Source: Ideonella livida (GTDB lineage: Bacteria > Pseudomonadota > Gammaproteobacteria > Burkholderiales > Burkholderiaceae_C). From it: a stretch of DNA of 64,000 nucleotides. The DNA is taken from assembly GCF_010499455.1 (NCBI RefSeq), contig NZ_JAAGOH010000003.1:62001-126000 (forward strand), read 5' to 3'. The notes beneath the pieces are model-generated. The model saw only the letters and a list, made by a program, of their open reading frames with translations. It was not told the DNA's origin and did not search any database. The translations under genes and the position numbers were made by a program. Position 1 is the first letter of the stretch. Every line of letters begins with the position of its first letter. Shown piece after piece: positions 1 to 9,370 of the stretch.

Positions 1-546
<546 letters not shown>

Positions 547-567
547 GCGGCGGCCGGCCAGGGCCGC

Positions 568-1356
568 TCACGCCAGACCCGCCAGCGCCCGCAGGCGCTG
601 CCGGCTCTGGTCCAGGTGCAGGAACATGGCCGCCCGCGCGGCCTGGGCGTCGGCACGGCGGATGGCGTCGTGGATGGCGCGGTGTTCATCGAGCACCACC
701 ACCTTGCCTGGGCGCAGGCCGGGCTCGTCGGCCGCGCGAGGGGCCGCCGGCGCGCTTGGCGGCCTGTCCACCTGCCGTGCCGCCCTCGCCGCGGCGGGCG
801 CGTCAGGCACCACCGGCGGCAAGCGCTGGATGGTGGCCCGCCCCAGGGCATGCAGCACCGCCTCGAAATGACGGTTGCCGGTGGCCCGTGCCACCAGCAG
901 GTGGAACTGGGCGTCCTGCGCCACGGTCGGCCGCCCGGCGGCCACCGCCTCTGAAAACGACGCCAGCACCTGGCCCAGCTCCTCCAGCTGCTGCGGGCTG
1001 CGTCGCTGCGCGGCCAAGGCGGCGGCGTCGGACTCCAGGCCCATGCGCAGCTCCAGCATCGCCAGCTTGTCCTCCAGGCTGGGGGGCTCGCCGCCGCTGC
1101 CCAGGTTGACCGGTTCGGGGTTGGCCGGTTCGCACACGAAAGTGCCCACGCCATGGCGGGTGTGCACCCAGCCCGCCGTCTGCAGGCGCAGCATGGCCTC
1201 ACGCACCACGGTGCGGCTTACCCCAAAGCGGGCCATCAACAAGGGCTCGGTGGGCAGCTTGTCGCCCGGGCGCAGCGCGCCGCTGCGCATCTCTTCTTGC
1301 AGGGCATCGACCAGTCCATGCGCCAGGCTGCGGGGGAGGAGGGGAGTGGACGTCAT
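568..1356 (-). CDS. GntR-family (FadR subgroup) transcriptional regulator
   Basis: A 262-aa protein with an N-terminal winged helix-turn-helix ([26 protein letters not shown], then the wing [10 protein letters not shown]), followed by an all-helical FCD-type ligand domain. FadR-subgroup regulators usually bind organic acids and repress neighbouring catabolic genes. I place the start at ATG 1356 because AAGAGG lies 9 bases upstream; an in-frame ATG at 1386 would overlap the palindrome GTCATC-A-GATGAC at 1382-1394, which looks like an operator. Two related palindromes lie between this gene and the divergent dehydratase gene at 1576. Likely role (inferred): autoregulated repressor of the sugar-acid operon starting at 1576. 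Confidence 0.88.
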   Translation of the reverse strand: MTSTPLLPRSLAHGLVDALQEEMRSGALRPGDKLPTEPLLMARFGVSRTVVREAMLRLQTAGWVHTRHGVGTFVCEPANPEPVNLGSGGEPPSLEDKLAMLELRMGLESDAAALAAQRRSPQQLEELGQVLASFSEAVAAGRPTVAQDAQFHLLVARATGNRHFEAVLHALGRATIQRLPPVVPDAPAAARAARQVDRPPSAPAAPRAADEPGLRPGKVVVLDEHRAIHDAIRRADAQAARAAMFLHLDQSRQRLRALAGLA

Positions 1357-1381
1357 GTCGTCTGACCTCTTTGGGCCTGCT

Positions 1382-1394
1382 GTCATCAGATGAC
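1382..1394. promoter_or_regulatory. Putative GntR operator 1 (GTCATC-A-GATGAC)
   Basis: Perfect 6-1-6 palindrome lying 26 bases upstream of the regulator's preferred start codon. Its half-site GATGAC recurs in two more sites before the divergent dehydratase gene. FadR-subgroup regulators bind short palindromes of this size; the assignment to this regulator is inferred from position and repetition. Confidence 0.65.
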
Positions 1395-1490
1395 TTGCAT
1401 TGTAGAGCCTTAATTTCGCCCCCGAACCGGCGACTTTTCACCGGGTATTCCCGCATGTTGTCCGACTTCGCACCTCTTATGATGCCGCCA

Positions 1491-1503
1491 ATCGTCAGAT
1501 GAC
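1491..1503. promoter_or_regulatory. Putative GntR operator 2 (imperfect: ATCGTC-A-GATGAC)
   Basis: Same right half-site and central A as the site at 1382, with a degenerate left half. It lies in the middle of the divergent intergenic region between the GntR gene and the dehydratase gene. Confidence 0.5.
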
Positions 1504-1541
1504 ACGCTGAACCGGCGCCGCAATTGGCACTCCGAATCGCC

Positions 1542-1558
1542 AAGTCATCCGATGACTT
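1542..1558. promoter_or_regulatory. Putative GntR operator 3 (AAGTCATC-C-GATGACTT)
   Basis: Perfect 17-base palindrome that ends 17 bases before the dehydratase start codon, just ahead of the ribosome-binding site. It contains the same GTCATC-N-GATGAC core as site 1. Its position suits repression of transcription of the operon that starts at 1576. Confidence 0.65.
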
Positions 1559-1575
1559 AACCGAACGGAGCCCCC

Positions 1576-2730
1576 ATGAAGATCGAGACCGTGCGCGTCA
1601 CGGAGTTCAGTTATCCGAGCCACCGCAGCACCGATGCCGCCGGCCACAGCCACCCCGGCCCCCTCACGCAGGCGCGCCTGTCGCTGCTGACCATCACCAC
1701 CGACGACGGGCAGCAGGGCCACGCCTTCGCGCCGTGTGAGGTGATCCGCGAGCATGTGCTCAACGCCTTCTTCCGCAAAGTGCTGGTGGGGCGCGATCCG
1801 CTGCACCGCGAGAAGCTCTGGGCCGAGCTGGAGCACTGGCAGCGCGGCAGCGCCGGGCAACTCACCGACCGGGCCCTGGCCGCCGTGGACCAGGCGCTGT
1901 GGGACTGGGCCGGGCGCGCCCTGGGCCAGCCGGTCTACAAGCTGATCGGCGCCTACCGCGACAAGGTGCCGGCCTACGGCAGCACCATGTGCGGCGATGA
2001 GCTGGCGGGTGGCCTGTCCACCCCGCAGGAGTACGGCGACTTCGCCCTCAAGCTGGTGGCGCGGGGCTACAAGGCCATCAAGCTGCACACCTGGATGCCC
2101 CCGGTGAGCTTTGCACCCAGCGTGGCCATGGACATCCGCGCCTGCGCTGCCGTGCGCGAGGCCGTGGGGCCGGACATCGCGCTGATGCTCGACGGCTACC
2201 ACAACTACAGCCGCACCGATGCACTGACCATCGGCCGCGCACTGGAGCGCCTGAACTTCACCTGGTTCGAGGAGATGATGAACGAGCAGAGCATGGCCTC
2301 GTACGCCTGGCTCAGTGAGCAGCTGGACATCCCCATCCTCGGCCCCGAGAGCCTCTCGGGCAAGCACTACAGCCGGGCGGACTGGGTCAAGGCCGGCGCC
2401 AGCGACATCCTGCGCGCCGGCGTGCCCGGCGTGGGCGGCATAACCCCGACGCTGAAGGTGGCGCACCTGGCAGAAGGCTTCGGCCTGAACTGCGAGGTGC
2501 ACGGCAACGGCGCGGCCAACCTGGCGGTGTGCGCGGCGGTGCGCAACTGCCGCTGGTACGAGCGCGGCCTGCTGCACCCCTTCCTCGATTACGACGAGGT
2601 GCCCGCCTACCTGAACCGCCTGGCCGATCCGATGGACGCCGACGGCTTTGTGCACCTCTCGCCCGCGCCGGGCCTGGGTGAGGACATCAACTTCGCGCAC
2701 ATCGAGGCCCACACGCTGCGCAGCTACTGA
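1576..2730 (+). CDS. Mandelate racemase/muconate lactonizing (enolase superfamily) sugar-acid dehydratase
   Basis: A 384-aa enolase-superfamily protein with the usual capping domain (residues 1-130) and barrel. Candidate active-site residues are K169 and H171 (a KxH pair in AIKLHTW), metal ligands D206 (MLDGYH), E232 or E233 (WFEEM) and E258 (GPESLSG), and the D277/H309 pair (SDILR, EVHGNG). Members of this superfamily dehydrate aldonates or aldarates to 2-keto-3-deoxy acids. The start has GGAG upstream. It heads an operon with an importer, a KdgD-type dehydratase and an aKGSA dehydrogenase, so an aldarate such as glucarate or galactarate is a reasonable guess for the substrate. I cannot assign the substrate from sequence alone. 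Confidence 0.85.
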   Translation: MKIETVRVTEFSYPSHRSTDAAGHSHPGPLTQARLSLLTITTDDGQQGHAFAPCEVIREHVLNAFFRKVLVGRDPLHREKLWAELEHWQRGSAGQLTDRALAAVDQALWDWAGRALGQPVYKLIGAYRDKVPAYGSTMCGDELAGGLSTPQEYGDFALKLVARGYKAIKLHTWMPPVSFAPSVAMDIRACAAVREAVGPDIALMLDGYHNYSRTDALTIGRALERLNFTWFEEMMNEQSMASYAWLSEQLDIPILGPESLSGKHYSRADWVKAGASDILRAGVPGVGGITPTLKVAHLAEGFGLNCEVHGNGAANLAVCAAVRNCRWYERGLLHPFLDYDEVPAYLNRLADPMDADGFVHLSPAPGLGEDINFAHIEAHTLRSY

Positions 2731-2799
2731 TCGCCGCAAGGATCGCCGCTCGGATCGCCTCACCGGCGTCCGCCCCCAGAACACCAGGAGACACCCCCG

Positions 2800-4431
2800 A
2801 TGCACACCCCCGCCCTTTGCCGCCGCCACCTGCTGAGCCTGGCGGCCACCCTGGCCACCGCCGCCACGCTGGCCCTGGCCCCGGCCGCCACCCGGGCCGA
2901 CACCCCGGCCGACCAGCTGGTGATCGGCTTCAGCATGAACAACCTGCTCTCGCTGGACCCGGCCAACGCCACCGGCCTGGACGTGGCCGAGATCTTCGCC
3001 AACGTCTACGACACCCTGGTGGTGCTGGACCCCGCCAACCCGCGCCAGGTGCAGCCCGGCCTGGCCGAGCGCTGGCAGATTGCCGCCGATGGCAAGAGCC
3101 TGCGCTTCACGCTACGCAAGGGCGCCAGCTTCCACAGCGGCAACCCGGTGACGGCAGACGAGGCCGCCTGGTCCCTGCAGCGGGTGGTCAAGCTCAACCT
3201 GGCTTTGGCCACGGTGTGGAAGAGCTACGGCTTTTCCAAGGAGAACGTGGAGAAGTTCATCCGCGCCGAGGATGCCCAGACGCTGGTCGTCGAGCTGCCC
3301 GAGCCGGGGGATGCGCGGCTGGTGCTCTACACCCTGGCCACCTCGGTGAGCGCGGTGGTGCTGGACCGCAAGACCGTGATGGCCAACGAGAAGGGGCTGG
3401 ACATGGGGGCGGCCTGGCTCATCAACCACACCGCCGGCTCGGGCGCCTTCAAGCTGGACGAGTGGCGCGCCAAGGAGGTGCTGCTCGCCAGCCGCTTTGA
3501 GGGCTACTGGCGCGGCCCGGCCAAGCTGCGGCGCATCGTCTGGCGGCACATGAGTGAGTCGCAAAGCTTGCGCTTGATGCTGGAGCGTGGGGATCTGGAC
3601 GTGGCCACCGGCATGGCCCCGCCGGACATCGAGGCACTCAAGAGCCACCCCAAGATCCGCACCCAGGCGGTGCAGCGCGGCACGATCTATTACGTGGCCG
3701 CCCAATCCAAGGACGGCCCGTTTGCCGACAAGCGCGTACGCCTGGCGCTGCGCCACCTCATCGACTATGAGGGGCTGAACAAGACGGTGATGCCGCACTT
3801 CGGCGTGCTCAACCAGCGTCCGGTGCAGCTGGGTCTTGCCGCCACGTTGCCGCAGCCGGGCTACACCCTGGACGTGGCCCGTGCCAAAGCGCTGCTGGCG
3901 CAGGCGGGTTTCCCCAATGGCTTCAAGACCACCATCCGCGCCGTGGCCGAGCCGCCTTTCACCCACATCGCCACCAACCTGCAGGCCACGCTGGCGCAGG
4001 CGGGCATCGAGGCCAGCATCCTCACCGGCACCGGCAACCTGGTGTACGGCGCCATGCGCGACCGCCGCTTTGACCTCATCGTCGGCCGCGGCGGTGGCGG
4101 CACCGAGCCGCACGCCTACTCCAGCCTGCGCTCCCTGGTCTACAACCCCGACAACAGCGACGCCGCCAAGCTCACCAACTTCCAGGGTTGGCGCACCGGC
4201 TTTCAGAGCACCGCGCTCAACGAGCTGGTGGACAAGGCGCTGCTCGAGCCGCGTGAGGACCGGCAGGTCAAACTCTTCCAGGACGCCCAGCGCCTGTATG
4301 AGCAGGAGGTGGGCGGCATCCAGCCCGTCTCGCAGATGGTGGAAACCGTGCTGCTGCGCAGTGATGTGCAGGGCTACCAGAGCCACCCCTCGGCCACCAC
4401 GCGCCTGCACGGCGTGAGCAAGCAGCGCTGA
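2800..4431 (+). CDS. ABC transporter periplasmic substrate-binding protein, peptide/nickel (SBP_bac_5) type
   Basis: A 543-aa precursor with a Sec signal peptide (hydrophobic stretch about residues 8-32, ending ATRA-DTPA), then a family-5 binding protein: FSMNNLLSLDPANATG at the mature N-terminus, AERWQIAADGKSLRFTLRKGASFHSG in the first third, and a long C-terminal lobe. The start follows AGGAGA. It is the receptor of the importer encoded by the next four genes. The family is named for peptides, but many members bind sugars or sugar acids, and the neighbours here argue for a sugar-acid or oligo-uronide ligand (inference). Confidence 0.92.
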   Translation: MHTPALCRRHLLSLAATLATAATLALAPAATRADTPADQLVIGFSMNNLLSLDPANATGLDVAEIFANVYDTLVVLDPANPRQVQPGLAERWQIAADGKSLRFTLRKGASFHSGNPVTADEAAWSLQRVVKLNLALATVWKSYGFSKENVEKFIRAEDAQTLVVELPEPGDARLVLYTLATSVSAVVLDRKTVMANEKGLDMGAAWLINHTAGSGAFKLDEWRAKEVLLASRFEGYWRGPAKLRRIVWRHMSESQSLRLMLERGDLDVATGMAPPDIEALKSHPKIRTQAVQRGTIYYVAAQSKDGPFADKRVRLALRHLIDYEGLNKTVMPHFGVLNQRPVQLGLAATLPQPGYTLDVARAKALLAQAGFPNGFKTTIRAVAEPPFTHIATNLQATLAQAGIEASILTGTGNLVYGAMRDRRFDLIVGRGGGGTEPHAYSSLRSLVYNPDNSDAAKLTNFQGWRTGFQSTALNELVDKALLEPREDRQVKLFQDAQRLYEQEVGGIQPVSQMVETVLLRSDVQGYQSHPSATTRLHGVSKQR

Positions 4432-4452
4432 AGGCGCGGGAAGGAAACCGTC

Positions 4453-5508
4453 ATGGCCCTGTCTGCCGTGTTTTCAAGGGTAAGTCCGGCGCTGCTGCTG
4501 GCGGGTGTGCGCCGGCTGGGCAGCGTGGCCATCACGCTGCTGGGCCTGTTGGCGCTGACCTTCGCCATCGGGCGGGTGATGCCGGTGGACCCGGTGCTGT
4601 CCATCGTCGGGCCGGATGCGGATCGCTCCACCTACGAGCAGGTGCGCGCCCAGCTCGGCCTGGACCAGCCACTGAGCGCCCAGTTCACCCGCTACCTGGG
4701 TGAGCTGGCCCAAGGTGACCTGGGCAAGGCCATGCTCAGCGGCAACCCGGTGAGTGAGGACATCGCGCGTGTCTTCCCGGCCACGGTGGAGCTGGCCACG
4801 CTGGCCATCGTCATCGGCACGGCGCTGGGGGTGCCGCTGGGGGTGTGGGCCGCCGCACGGCGCGGGCGCTGGGCGGACCATGCCGTGCGCCTCATCAGCC
4901 TCATTGGCCACTCCACCCCGGTGTTCTGGTTCGCCATGATGGGTCTGCTGGTGTTCTACGCCTGGCTGGGCTGGGCCGGCGGCAGCGGCCGGCTGGACCT
5001 GAGCTACGACGGCCTGGTGGCCTCGCGCACGGGCTTTTTGCTGATTGACGCCGCGCTGGCCGGCGAGTGGGCGGTGTGGGGCAGTGCGCTCAAGCACATC
5101 ACCTTGCCGGCCACCATCTTGGCGCTGCACGCCATGGCCTACATCGCCCGCATGACGCGCAGTTTCATGCTCGCCCAGCTGGGGCAGGAATACATCCTCA
5201 CCGCCCGGGTCAAGGGGCTGAGCGAGCGCGCCGTGCTCTGGAACCACGCGTTTCGCAACTGCCGGGTGCAGCTGCTCACCATCGTCGCCCTGACCTACGG
5301 CGGCCTGCTCGAAGGCGCCGTGCTGGTGGAAACCGTCTTCGCCTGGCCGGGCTTTGGCCAGTACCTCACCAGCAGCCTGATGCTGGGGGACATGAACGCG
5401 GTGATGGGTTCGGTGCTGCTGGTGGGGCTGCTGTTCATCGGCCTGAACCTGCTGTCCGACCTGCTCTACCAGGTGTTTGACCCGCGCACCCGCACCCAAC
5501 GCCAGTGA
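4453..5508 (+). CDS. ABC transporter inner-membrane permease, DppB type
   Basis: A 351-aa inner-membrane protein with six predicted hydrophobic segments: LLGLLALTFAIGRVM near the N-terminus, the large periplasmic loop with YEQVRAQLGLDQPLSAQF, and the coupling region EYILTARVKGLSERAVLWNHAFRN, which is the EAA loop that contacts the ATPases. This is the first of the two half-channels of a peptide-type importer. Its stop overlaps the GTG at 5505 of the next permease, which suggests translational coupling. Confidence 0.93.
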   Translation: MALSAVFSRVSPALLLAGVRRLGSVAITLLGLLALTFAIGRVMPVDPVLSIVGPDADRSTYEQVRAQLGLDQPLSAQFTRYLGELAQGDLGKAMLSGNPVSEDIARVFPATVELATLAIVIGTALGVPLGVWAAARRGRWADHAVRLISLIGHSTPVFWFAMMGLLVFYAWLGWAGGSGRLDLSYDGLVASRTGFLLIDAALAGEWAVWGSALKHITLPATILALHAMAYIARMTRSFMLAQLGQEYILTARVKGLSERAVLWNHAFRNCRVQLLTIVALTYGGLLEGAVLVETVFAWPGFGQYLTSSLMLGDMNAVMGSVLLVGLLFIGLNLLSDLLYQVFDPRTRTQRQ

Positions 5509-6503
5509 GGCCGACACGGCCCCACACCGCCAATCGCCCTTCGCCTGACGAAAGCGCCCCCGCAATGTCCGCCACCAGCCCCCGCTGTGCCGCCATGAAT
5601 CCGACCGCCTCCCCCCCCGCCAGCCCCAAGGCCGCCGCCGCCGCCTCCGCCGCCACCCAGGAGGTGCGCTCCGAGCGCCGCCGCGCCCTGCGCCGGTTGC
5701 TGCGCAATCCGCTGACGCGCTTTGGCATGGCGGTGATCTTCGCCTTGCTGGCCGTGGCCCTGTTCGCCCCCTGGCTGGCCACCCATGACCCGCTGGCGCA
5801 GGACCTCAACCGCGCCCTGCAGGCGCCCAGCGCCCAGCACTGGTTCGGCACCGACGAGTACGGGCGCGACCTCTACAGCCGCGTGATCCACGGCGCACGC
5901 ATCACGCTCTACATCGTGATGCTGGTGACCGTGATCGTCGGCCCCATCGGACTGGCGGTGGGGGTGGTGTCGGGCTACTTTGGCGGCTGGGTGGACGGCG
6001 CCATCATGCGTGTCACCGACATCTTCCTGTCCTTCCCCAGCCTGGTGCTGGCCCTGGCCTTTGTGGCCGCCCTGGGCCCAGGTCTGGACCATGCGGTGAT
6101 GGCCATCGCACTCACCGCCTGGCCGCCCATCGCCCGCCTGGCCCGTGCCGAGACGCTGACCCTGCGTCGCGCCGACTTCATCGTGGCCGTGCAGCTGCAG
6201 GGCGCCAGCGCGCTGCGGGTGCTGGGGCGCCACCTGGTGCCGCTGTGCCTGCCCTCGGTGATCGTGCGGCTGACCATGAACATGGCCAGCATCATCCTCA
6301 CCGCCGCCGGCCTGGGTTTTCTGGGCCTGGGCGCGCAGGCCCCGGCGCCGGAGTGGGGCGCCATGATCTCCGAAGGCCGCCGCACCATGATGGAAGCCTG
6401 GTGGACGGTGGCCGCCCCCGGCGGCGCCATCTTGCTGGTGAGCCTGGCCTTCAACCTGCTGGGCGACGGTCTGTATGACCTGCTTGACCCGCGTGGCGAA
6501 TGA
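5505..6503 (+). CDS. ABC transporter inner-membrane permease, DppC type
   Basis: Second half-channel. The core carries LLRNPLTRFGMAVIFALLAVALFAPWLA (first membrane segment), FGTDEYGRDLYSRVIHGAR, a hallmark of DppC proteins, and an EAA loop around RADFIVAVQLQGASALRVLGRHLVP. The start is uncertain: GTG 5505 overlaps the previous stop, while in-frame ATGs at 5565 and 5595 would give more usual N-termini; the first 50 residues are low-complexity Ala/Pro. The stop at 6503 overlaps an ATG at 6500 of the following gene. Confidence 0.92.
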   Translation: MRPTRPHTANRPSPDESAPAMSATSPRCAAMNPTASPPASPKAAAAASAATQEVRSERRRALRRLLRNPLTRFGMAVIFALLAVALFAPWLATHDPLAQDLNRALQAPSAQHWFGTDEYGRDLYSRVIHGARITLYIVMLVTVIVGPIGLAVGVVSGYFGGWVDGAIMRVTDIFLSFPSLVLALAFVAALGPGLDHAVMAIALTAWPPIARLARAETLTLRRADFIVAVQLQGASALRVLGRHLVPLCLPSVIVRLTMNMASIILTAAGLGFLGLGAQAPAPEWGAMISEGRRTMMEAWWTVAAPGGAILLVSLAFNLLGDGLYDLLDPRGE

Positions 6504-6517
6504 AAGGAACCGCGACC

Positions 6518-7402
6518 ATGAGCCATTCCATCCCAACCCCCTTGGCCCCCGCGCCAGCCCTGGCACCCGCCAAGCCCACCCTGGAGGTGGAGAACCTGCA
6601 CGTGCGTTTCCGCCAGGACGAGCGCGAGACCCACGCCGTGCGCGGCGTCTCCTTCAGCCTGGGCCGCGAGAAGCTGGCCATCGTCGGCGAGTCCGGTTCG
6701 GGCAAGTCCACCGTCGGCCGGGCGCTGCTGGGGCTGCTGCCGCGCAGCGCCCGCATCGAGGCCGACGTCCTGCGCCTGGACGGCCAGGACCTGCGCGGCG
6801 CCAGCGAAGCCACGCTGCGCGAGCTGCGCGGGCGGCGCATCTCCATGATCATGCAGGACCCGAAATACGCCCTCAACCCGGTGATGCGGGTGGGCGAGCA
6901 GATCGCCGAGGCCTGCCTGACGCACCACCGCGTCAGCCGCGCCGAGGCCTGGGAGCGCACGCTGGCGATGCTGGCCTCGGTGCGCATCCAGGAGCCGGCG
7001 CGGGTGGCGCGCCTGTACCCGCACGAGGTCTCGGGCGGCATGGGCCAGCGCGTGATGATCGCCATGATGCTGATCACCGAGCCCGAGCTGCTGATCGCCG
7101 ACGAGCCGACCTCGGCGCTGGATGTGTCGGTGCGCCAGCAGGTGCTCAACATCCTGGACGAGCAGGTGCGCCAGCGCGGCCTGGGCCTGTTGTTCATCTC
7201 GCACGACCTGCCGCTGGTGCGGCGCTTTTGCGACCGCGTGCTGGTGATGTACGCCGGCCGCGTGGTGGAGAGCCTGCCGGCCAGCCAACTCGCCCAGGCT
7301 CAGCACCCCTACACCCAGGGCCTGATGGCCGCGCTGCCGCGTCTGCACCAGCCCTGTGACCGCCTGCCCGTGCTGCAGCGCGACCCGGCCTGGGCGCTGT
7401 GA
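6518..7402 (+). CDS. ABC transporter ATPase, DppD type
   Basis: About 294 aa with Walker A GESGSGKS, Q-loop IMQDPKYALNP, signature VSGGMGQR, Walker B LLIADEPTSALDVS and switch histidine ISHDL. The C-terminal HPYTQGLMAALPRL segment is the oligopeptide-type extension. The signature has MG where most relatives have Q-Q or RQ, which is tolerated in DppD proteins. I prefer ATG 6518 over ATG 6500 because AAAGGAACC lies at the right distance before 6518. It pairs with the next ATPase to drive the importer. Confidence 0.92.
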   Translation: MSHSIPTPLAPAPALAPAKPTLEVENLHVRFRQDERETHAVRGVSFSLGREKLAIVGESGSGKSTVGRALLGLLPRSARIEADVLRLDGQDLRGASEATLRELRGRRISMIMQDPKYALNPVMRVGEQIAEACLTHHRVSRAEAWERTLAMLASVRIQEPARVARLYPHEVSGGMGQRVMIAMMLITEPELLIADEPTSALDVSVRQQVLNILDEQVRQRGLGLLFISHDLPLVRRFCDRVLVMYAGRVVESLPASQLAQAQHPYTQGLMAALPRLHQPCDRLPVLQRDPAWAL

Positions 7403-7443
7403 GCGCAGCCGCTTCCTTTGTGACGCATTTTGGGAAGACCCCG

Positions 7444-8181
7444 ATGGCGATGATCCAGATCCAAGACCTGAGCCTGTCCTTTGCCGGTGTGCCGGTGCTG
7501 CACGGCGTGAACCTGACCGTGCGGGAAGGGGAGGCCTTCGGGCTGCTGGGCGAATCCGGCTCCGGCAAGACCACCGTGCTGCGCTGCCTGGCCGGTCAGT
7601 ACCACCATTGGCGTGGACAGATCCAGGTGGCGGGTGAGGCGCTCACCCACCGCCTCACCCTGGCGCGCTGCCGCCACATGCAGATGGTGTTTCAGGACCC
7701 CTACGGCAGCCTGCACCCGCGCCACAGCGTGGCCACGGCACTGACCGAGCCGTTGCACATCCACCGCCTGGGCGATGTGGACGGGCGCATCGACCGCGTG
7801 CTGACCCAGGTGGGCCTGAGCCCAGCCTTTCGCGAGCGCCTGCCGCACCAGCTCTCAGGCGGCCAGCGTCAGCGCGTGGCGATTGCGCGCGCCCTCATCC
7901 TGGAGCCGCGTGTGCTGCTGCTGGACGAGCCGACCTCGGCGCTGGATGTCTCGGTGCAGGCCGAAATCCTCAACCTGCTGGCCAGCCTGCGCGAGCGCCA
8001 CGGCCTGACCTACCTCATGGTCACGCACGACCTGGGCGTGGTGGCTCACCTTTGCGACCGCATTGGCGTCATGGCGGCCGGCCGCCTGGCTGAGGTGCTG
8101 AGCCGGGACCAGCTGCGCGCCGGCCAGGTGCAGGCGCCCGCCACCCGGGCCCTGCTGGACGCCTGCGCCGAAACGGCCTGA
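7444..8181 (+). CDS. ABC transporter ATPase, DppF type (short form)
   Basis: About 245 aa with Walker A GESGSGKT, Q-loop FQDPYGSLHPRHSV, signature LSGGQRQR, Walker B LLLDEPTSALDVS and VTHDLGVV. It is the second ATPase of the importer. It is shorter than typical DppF proteins of about 330 aa and lacks their oligopeptide C-terminal extension. GTG 7399 overlaps the preceding stop, but ATG 7444 has GGGAAGA upstream and starts right before the ABC domain, so I use it. The stop codon lies inside a short 10-base tandem repeat. Confidence 0.9.
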   Translation: MAMIQIQDLSLSFAGVPVLHGVNLTVREGEAFGLLGESGSGKTTVLRCLAGQYHHWRGQIQVAGEALTHRLTLARCRHMQMVFQDPYGSLHPRHSVATALTEPLHIHRLGDVDGRIDRVLTQVGLSPAFRERLPHQLSGGQRQRVAIARALILEPRVLLLDEPTSALDVSVQAEILNLLASLRERHGLTYLMVTHDLGVVAHLCDRIGVMAAGRLAEVLSRDQLRAGQVQAPATRALLDACAETA

Positions 8182-8198
8182 AACGGCCTGAAACGGCC
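8170..8198. repeat. Short tandem repeat, unit GAAACGGCCT, nearly three copies
   Basis: Copies start at 8170, 8180 and 8190 (the last lacks one base). The first copy holds the end of the DppF gene including its TGA, so changes in copy number would leave the protein end intact or alter it only slightly. Confidence 0.85.
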
Positions 8199-8300
8199 AA
8201 CGCCGCCGCCCGCCTGCGGCTGGCGCGGAAGCGGCCGGACCGCATCCGTAGTTCCCCCCAGCACAAAGCTGAAACCACGGCTTGGCGTCGTCCAAGCCAT

Positions 8301-8320
8301 GTTGTACGATGACGTATAAC
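8301..8320. promoter_or_regulatory. Inverted repeat upstream of the KdgD gene (GTTGTACG-N4-CGTATAAC)
   Basis: Eight-base arms with one mismatch, separated by four bases, lying 18 bases before the start codon. The size and the GT...AC layout fit a FadR-subgroup operator, and the centre contains GATGAC, the half-site seen at 1382-1558. It may let the regulator of the upstream operon act again here. This is inference. Confidence 0.45.
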
Positions 8321-8338
8321 TTACTCGGAGACCCCGCC

Positions 8339-9250
8339 ATGTCCCCCCAAGAGCTCAAGACCGTTCTCGAAGCCGGCCTGCTGTCCTTCCCCCTGACCGA
8401 CTTTGACGCCCAGCTCAATTTCGAGCCCAAGGGCTACGCAGAGCGTCTGGAGTGGCTGCAGCCCTACGGCGCCTCGGCGCTGTTCGCCGCCGGCGGCACG
8501 GGTGAGTTCTTCTCCCTGGAGCCGGGCGAGTACAGCCACGTGATCCAGGTGGCGCTGGACACCTGCCGCAACCGCACCCCCATCCTGGCCGGCGCCGGCG
8601 GCCCCACCCGTGTGGCCATCCAGTACGCCCAAGAGGCGGAGCGCCTGGGCGCCCAGGGCATCCTGCTGCTGCCGCACTACCTGACCGAGGCCAGCCAGGA
8701 AGGCCTGATCGCCCACGTGCAGGCCGTCTGCCGCAGCGTCAAGTTCGGCGTGGTGGTCTACAACCGTGGTGGCTGCCGCCTGACCCCGCAAAGCCTGCTG
8801 GTGCTGGCCGAGACCTGCCCGAACCTGATCGGCTTCAAGGACGGCATCGGCGACATCGAGAAGTTCGTCGCCATCCGCCAGACCCTGGGCGAGCGCTTTG
8901 CCTACCTGGGTGGCCTGCCCACCGCCGAAGTCTTTGCCGGTGCCTACAAGGCCATGGGCTGCCCGGTCTATTCCTCCGCCGTCTTCAACTTCATCCCGAA
9001 GACCGCCATGGACTTCTACAACGCCCATGCCGCCGGTGACACCGCCACCTGCGACCGCCTGATCCGCGAGTTCTTCCTGCCCTACATCGCCCTGCGCAAC
9101 AAGGGCGAGGGCTACGCGGTGGCCATCGTCAAGGCCGGTGCCGCCATCGCCGGCCATGCCGCCGGCCCGGTGCGCCCGCCGCTGTCGGACCTCAAGGCCT
9201 CGGAGGTGGAAGAGCTGCGCGCCCTGATGGCCCCCCTGGGCCCGCAATAA
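8339..9250 (+). CDS. kdgD: 5-dehydro-4-deoxyglucarate dehydratase (KdgD), DapA/DHDPS family
   Basis: A 303-aa class I lyase-fold enzyme that decarboxylates and dehydrates 5-dehydro-4-deoxy-D-glucarate to alpha-ketoglutarate semialdehyde (EC 4.2.1.41). Schiff-base lysine K167 sits in [10 protein letters not shown], and Y141 in VVYNRGG matches the family tyrosine. The opening SFPLTDFD and the [11 protein letters not shown] loop are characteristic of KdgD rather than of DHDPS itself. The start at 8339 has CGGAG upstream. It comes before a Bug receptor and the aKGSA dehydrogenase that would use its product, completing the aldarate branch begun by the dehydratase at 1576. Confidence 0.93.
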   Translation: MSPQELKTVLEAGLLSFPLTDFDAQLNFEPKGYAERLEWLQPYGASALFAAGGTGEFFSLEPGEYSHVIQVALDTCRNRTPILAGAGGPTRVAIQYAQEAERLGAQGILLLPHYLTEASQEGLIAHVQAVCRSVKFGVVVYNRGGCRLTPQSLLVLAETCPNLIGFKDGIGDIEKFVAIRQTLGERFAYLGGLPTAEVFAGAYKAMGCPVYSSAVFNFIPKTAMDFYNAHAAGDTATCDRLIREFFLPYIALRNKGEGYAVAIVKAGAAIAGHAAGPVRPPLSDLKASEVEELRALMAPLGPQ

Positions 9251-9370
9251 AGCGCCCGCGTCGGGCCCTGCCCGGCGCGCCCCGTGACACGCCCCCCCAG
9301 ACCACGACAGCCCGGCCATGACCGGGCTGCGCCCCCCCTTGCCCCTCATGGAGTACCAGGAGACACCCGC

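Noticed and set aside
1382-1386. ATG at 1386 as start of the GntR regulator
   Set aside because: It lies inside a perfect palindrome that looks like an operator; ATG 1356 has a proper ribosome-binding site.
8170-8198. Tandem decamer as a regulatory iteron
   Set aside because: Only about three copies, partly inside a coding end, with no replication or regulatory gene nearby; more likely a slippage product.
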